The translations under genes were made by a program, and so were the position numbers. Below the pieces are notes generated by a model, which had not been told where the DNA came from, made no database searches, and saw nothing but the letters and a program-made list of their open reading frames with translations. From Aegilops tauschii subsp. strangulata (lineage: Eukaryota > Streptophyta > Magnoliopsida > Poales > Poaceae): a stretch of DNA of 64,000 nt. The stretch covers positions 648,603,387 to 648,667,386 of the forward strand of contig NC_053036.3 in the NCBI RefSeq assembly GCF_002575655.3, written 5' to 3'. Numbering within the stretch: the stretch's first letter is position 1; the number at the start of each line of letters is the position of its first letter. Shown piece after piece: positions 59,659 through 64,000 of the stretch.

Positions 59659-60288
59659 ATACTTGAGGTGACATTGGAGAATCTAGGTGACGTTAGGGTT
59701 TTTGTTGATTTGTGTCTTAAGGTGTTATTCTACTACGGACTCTTGAATAGATCGATCAGAAAGAATAATTTTGAGGTGGTTTCGTACCCTACCATAATCT
59801 CTTCGTTTGTTCTCCGTTATTAGTGACTTTGGAGTGACTCTTTGTTGCATCTTGAGGAATAGTTATATGATAAATTATGTTATTATTGTTAAGAGAACTT
59901 GCACTAGTGAAAGTATGAACCCTAGGCCTTGTTTCCTAGCACTGCAATACCGTTTACGCTCACTTTTATCGCTTTCTACCTTGCTGTTTTTATATTTTCG
60001 GATTACAAATACCTATATCTACCATCCATATTGCACTTGTATCACCATCTCTTCGCCGAACTAGTGCACCTATACAATTTACCATTGTATTGGGTGTGTT
60101 GGGGACACAAGAGACTCTTTGTTATTTGCTTGCAGGGTTGTTTGAGAGAGACCATCTTCATCCTACGCCTCCCACGGATTGATAAATCTTAGGTCATCCA
60201 CTTGAGGGAAACTTGCTACTGTCCTACAAACCTCTGCACTTGGAGGCCCAACAACGTCCACAAGAAGAAGGTTGCGTAGTAGACATCA
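59659..60288 (+). repeat. 3' LTR of LARD, second part
   Basis: It continues the LTR after the CACGG duplication (ATACTTGAGGTGACATTGG) to the end GTAGTAGACATCA, followed by GCCGT. Confidence 0.9.
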
Positions 60289-60293
60289 GCCGT

Positions 60294-62563
60294 CGCCGCT
60301 TCCGCACCCGCGCGCCGCCCCTGGGGCGGTCGGCCTTCATGACCGCCGCCGGGGGCCGCGCCGCCCGTATCTAGGGTTCGTCCGCGGCCGTGTTGGCCGG
60401 CTGCCCTAGAGAGTCTCTTTCCCGAGCCCTCGCTCTGGGTTTTTTCGCTCTCTCGTCGGTCGTTTTGATCAGCGTTTTCTATTTGGTTTTCCGATCTCTA
60501 CTTGATCGGTCTGCGTCGCCCGCCGCCGCTGTCGACACACCGCGCCTCTACTCCGACACCGGCACGACCGGCCGGCTACTTCACCGACCCGGCGGCCTCG
60601 TGCGACAGGCGGCCCCTCAAGGCCGTCGTGCGCGCGCTGGCCCGCCCGTCGCCCTGCGCCGGCCATCACCGCCCAGCTCCAACCGGGACACCTGCATCGC
60701 CTACACCCGGAGGCCTCGCGCCATGCGGCGACCAATCATAGCCGCCACTCGCGCGTCGGCCCGCCAATCGATCCACACCACCCGCCTCCGCCGCGTCTGC
60801 ACGGCGGCCCTGCGGGTTGCCTCGTCGGCCTCGTCCCCGACTGCATCAGGCCCATCGGCTGCCTTGAGCTCGGGCGCCGCTGCTCCGTTGGTCGCTTGGG
60901 CCTCGCTGCCCGGGCGTCGGCGCTGCTTTGGTGGCTCGAGCGCCAATGCTGACGCGCTCATTTGCACGTTGTCCCACACCGTCCCATGCCGTCCATCGTC
61001 GCCGGCCTCATCTCGGACTCCACTGCCACCCCATCTCCACCGAGCGGCGTCCCCGACCTCGCGCGCGATCGGATTGATCACCCGCTCGCCGCCGCGATCC
61101 ACCCCATCTACACCGTGCGACCGACCTGGCCTGTCGGTTGCGCGCGCCTCCGCAGGCCCCGTGAAGACCGTCCCGTTTTCAGCGCGCCCCTCTACCGATC
61201 GAGCAACGGGCTGCCGCTGCATCGCCCCATCAGGCCGCAGCGCCGTCACCCCGTGGTTCTTCTCCCAGCTGCACCGACCCGCGTCATCGCTGCGTCGCCC
61301 CTTCGGGCTGTAGTGCCGCAGCCCGCGATCCACCGCCGCCCCGGGGCTGTCCGCTCCAGGTCGTCCCCGTGGCTGCACCGACCCTCGCGCCGCCGTTGCG
61401 TCTCCCCGTCGGGCCGTAGCGAGTGTGGCACGCAGTCCATGCCGTCATCCCGAGGCTGTCCCCGCAGTTGCACTGACCCGCGCTCCGCCGCCGCGCCACC
61501 CCTTCGGGCTGTAGCGCCGCGGCCTGCGGTCCCTATGACCGCCCCGAGGTCTTCCACCGTCGCCCTGACCTGCCCGCCGCTGCTGTGTCGTCCCTTCGGG
61601 CCGTAGCGCGGCGGCCCGCGGTCCACTTCGTCGTCCCCGCGCGTCGACTTCCCGTGGTATGCGCTGCACCGCCTTCGGGAACGCCACCGTCCACGCCGGT
61701 CTTGTCATGCTGTCGGGTTCTTCGCCTACTTCGAGCATCGCTGCCGTCAGGCCACTGCCGCCGCTCTTCTTTGGCCGCCGCCGCCGCTACCCACGTAGCC
61801 GCCGCCGCCGCTCGTCCACCTCCTTCATCTCCGTACAGCACCAGCCCGTCGCCAGCATCGCCGTCATCTAACCCGAGCACTTCGTCTACTCCGACAACTG
61901 CGGGCGACTTCGGCCCCGCGCCGATGGGCGCTGCAACCGTCGTTGAGTCCTTCCCTGCTGGCCTCTCATACTTCTTCGACATGGCATACAGCTCGTGCAG
62001 GTCCCAGTCTACACATGCCCGGTGCTGGCAACACCGCCGCGTGCCTTCGTCCACGACGTGTCCCCGGGCCTGGCAAGCCTGGTGTGGCGCTTCGTCAACT
62101 TCGTCTTCGTCCGTCTACGCATGCCCGGTGCTGGCAACACCGACGCGTGCCTTCGTCTACGATGTGTCCCCGCGGTTGGCAACCCCGACGCGACACATCG
62201 TCAACAACGTCTTCTTCCCGACGCACCACTACTTCGACACCACCGCGCCCATGCTAACTCGGCGCCCCCTTGCACCGGGGCTCCACGGCGACATCCTCGA
62301 CACCGGCTCCCCGACTCGACATCGAGCACGGCATTTTTCGCACGGTTACCTCGACCACGGCTACACCACCCTCCGCTCTCGGCTACATCGACAAACGGCA
62401 CAAAGGGCTACTATCTTGCTTGAGCAACCTCGTCGCTTTCCACTCCAGCCACGTCTTCCGCGATGCATCGACCGTTACGACTGTGCGGTGGGTGTCCGTC
62501 GGCTTGCCTTCGGATTCTTCTCCTCTCACCGTCTGCGTTGCTACCGTTGTGACTGCGTGGGGA
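60294..62563 (+). other. GC-rich interior of short-LTR element with two tandem-repeat blocks
   Basis: About 2.27 kb of C-rich DNA without gag-pol. At 61200-61625 a unit of roughly 85-105 bp with CCCTTCGGGCTGTAGCGCCG recurs about five times. At 62014 and 62118 CATGCCCGGTGCTGGCAACACC repeats at a period of 104 bp. Long frames on both strands (60390-61313, 61585-62742, 61378-60701) are compositional. The 3' boundary GTGGGGA before TGTTGAG is a weak PPT. Confidence 0.6.
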
Positions 62564-62712
62564 TGTTGAGTATAATGTTTATTAGGCGAGATAGACTAAG
62601 ATTTGTTTTGGCTTGTCTTGTACTCCAAATAGATGATTGTACTCATATATATGCCCACGAGGCTCAAACAATACAACAACTATTCCACCAAACCTCTCTC
62701 TCCCTTCTAACA
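62564..62712 (+). repeat. 3' LTR of short-LTR element
   Basis: 149 bp, TGTTGAGTATAATG...CCTTCTAACA, followed by GTAAC. Confidence 0.9.
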
Positions 62713-62755
62713 GTAACTAGTAGGGTGAACTTTTGTAGCTAGCAAATTAAACACT

Positions 62756-64000
62756 CTATCTGCTTAGTAGACCTATTTGCACACGACAATATACAAGCCA
62801 GTCTATTAATTTCGTGTACAACGGCCGAGCGGGCGCGTTACTGTGTGGTATTTTAGTACCCTTTCTTCTAGTTGCCTTTTTGCATGGTCTTTTTGTACCA
62901 CTGTTGATTGGCTGAACAAGAGGCACCACCCTCCCATCCTTTGGATTTGCAACACTCTTCTTGCAATCTGGACCCAGAAACCATTCAGCAGCAGCTCCCC
63001 CAAGCAAGCCTCCTAACTGCACGTGAATCAATCCAAATAAGCTCATTAACCATCTCATTTGTTGCCGGTCGAATGAACTGTACACGTGGGAACTTAACTA
63101 GGAGACCTACATGTGCCCAATTGTCAATGCGGTGCCTTGACAGAATGCCATTGACCTGCCAAACAGAATATGCGTATGAGATCTGCACATGGTACTAATG
63201 CAGCAAGCAAATGGCAAAATAAAAAAAAAACACCGAAATCAAACTATTGAAGGGCAAATTAAAACCTGATACCGCCGAAGTCCAGTAAATAGCTAGAAAT
63301 CTTCTAGGGCCAGCAACTTGTTCCACTTTTGGCCCAACATCATTCAAAGCCAGACTATTTGACTGTGTCATCACAATAGTAGAAAATTAGCGAGTGCCAC
63401 CCCATAGGGTATAATTAATTGTAATCTCAACCGAAGAAACAGGATCACGTACAGCAAGGTGAACAAGGCCCCCATGAAGAAGTGAGGATGTAGCCAGACG
63501 CCAGATTTGCCCTATTCTTATCAGCTCGTTGATCTTCCATGGTGAAATCATTGTCGTGTTACTTCCGTCTGACAGAATATATACAAAGAAAGTACTGTAA
63601 TTTAATTTCTCAGCCTAGAACATACCTTAGCTCCAAGCAAAAAAAGCAATCTGTTTGTTGCTATATCTGCGCCGTGAACACTTACACAGCAAGTGAAAAG
63701 GAAGTTATCAACGAGTAATGCACAAATAAAAGAAGCTATATAAATAGGTGGAAATGATGCAGTGTGCTTATTAATTGGCATTGTGAGACTCACGCACAGG
63801 AGATTGACAGCGATGAAAGTGTTAGTCCACCGCCTCTTCCTCTCTAGAAGGGCAGCAGCAGAGGCGCTCCATGCACAGGATGCAAGGGAGAGCACGTTGT
63901 TTAACGCACAGAGGATGCCGCCACGGCGGGGTGCCGCCTTTAACTGTTGCCGGCCGCTGCCTGCTCTCTTCTTCTTCTTTGAATGGGACTGTTGCCTACT
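62756..64000 (-). pseudogene. RBL: Rhomboid-like gene RBL-D, catalytic exons missing, 5' end outside window
   Basis: Recognisable exons by homology to RBL-A to C: exon 2 (from beyond 64000 to 63798), exon 3 (63680-63626), exon 4 (63533-63453; WRLATSSLLHGGLVHLA), exon 5 (63362-63266; SNSLALNDVGP, RRFLAIYWTSAVSG), exon 8 (63155-63111; RIDNWAH) and exon 9 (63016-62756; LGGLLGGAAAEWFLGP, with a long basic tail). Only about 110 bp separates exon 5 from exon 8. Exon 6 (catalytic Ser) and exon 7 (YMWRHR) are gone. Joining exon 5 to exon 8 leaves phase 1 against phase 0 and meets a TGA within exon 8. The retained exons are otherwise open, so the deletion is the main lesion. Confidence 0.75.

Larger units (their letters stand above)
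39799..60288 (+). mobile_element. Large LTR retrotransposon derivative (LARD), gypsy-like, no gag-pol
   Basis: LTRs start TGATACGTCTCCAACGTATC (left copy has G as first base) and end GTAGTAGACATCA. A perfect 5-bp target duplication GCCGT flanks them (39794-39798, 60289-60293). The left LTR is 1,692 bp. The right LTR is split into 45445-46492 and 59659-60288 by another retroelement. A tRNA-Asp PBS (TGGCGCCGTTGCCGGGGA) follows the left LTR. The ~3.95-kb interior holds one long open frame and no gag, protease, RT or integrase, so it must rely on another element's proteins. Confidence 0.9.
39609..62712 (+). mobile_element. Short-LTR non-autonomous LTR retroelement (outer shell of the nest)
   Basis: LTRs of 156 bp (39609-39764) and 149 bp (62564-62712) start TGTTGAGTATAATG and end CCTTCTAACA. 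A 5-bp target duplication GTAAC flanks them (39604-39608, 62713-62717). A PBS-like TGGTATCAG follows the left LTR at once. Own sequence is only about 2.6 kb: 39609-39798 plus 60289-62712. The inner part is GC-rich and has no gag or pol. The LTRs differ by about seven substitutions and two small indels. The rest of the span is younger insertions. Confidence 0.9.

Noticed and set aside
60390..62742. Long Arg/Pro/Ala-rich open frames on both strands
   Set aside because: The DNA is extremely C/G-rich, which removes stop codons in several frames at once. No domain is visible and the frames overlap each other.

Overview
This is a plant nuclear window that looks like a large, repeat-rich Triticeae genome (wheat, Aegilops or barley relative). 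The evidence is CACTA transposons whose ends carry CCCGGTT...AACCGGG palindromes, long nested LTR retrotransposons with 5-bp target duplications, a Stowaway MITE, and genes with GT-AG introns and GC-rich first exons. No bacterial genes, operons, rRNA or tRNA genes were seen. Species and TE-family names cannot be settled without a database.

The host component is a head-to-tail cluster of rhomboid-like (RBL10/11-type) intramembrane protease genes, all on the minus strand: RBL-A (8929-12156), RBL-B (13006-15559), RBL-C (31275-33332) and a damaged RBL-D (62756 to beyond the window). A, B and C each splice by eye into nine exons of matching size and phase and give intact proteins of 341, 347 and 322 residues. 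D lacks the two exons that carry the catalytic serine and the segment after it.

Transposons fill the spaces between these genes. A plus-strand CACTA element enters from the left edge (1-8462). It holds the damaged end of a TNP2 transposase, about 1.7 units of a 337-bp repeat, an internal divergent promoter module, a ~470-bp palindrome and a broken second gene ending in a Ulp1/C48 protease domain. Between RBL-B and RBL-C lie a Mutator-like element with captured gene pieces (16011-18354), an AT-rich degenerate repeat and a second CACTA element on the minus strand (19743-30488). This second element has lost TNP2, keeps a long ORF2 and carries nine 337-bp units. Right of RBL-C are old repeats, a LINE ORF1 fragment cut by a third CACTA end (36568), an LTR fragment and a LINE/zf-RVT remnant holding a foldback MITE.

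From 39609 to 62712 is a five-layer nest. A short-LTR non-autonomous retroelement (TSD GTAAC) contains a large gypsy-like LARD (TSD GCCGT). The LARD's 3' LTR contains a minus-strand gypsy element (TSD CACGG). That element's pol contains a solo LTR (TSD CCAAG), and its 5' LTR contains an 801-bp block that looks like mitochondrial DNA.

The RBL cluster is the only host gene system seen. The CACTA genes would supply mobilisation functions only in trans, because no intact transposase is visible.
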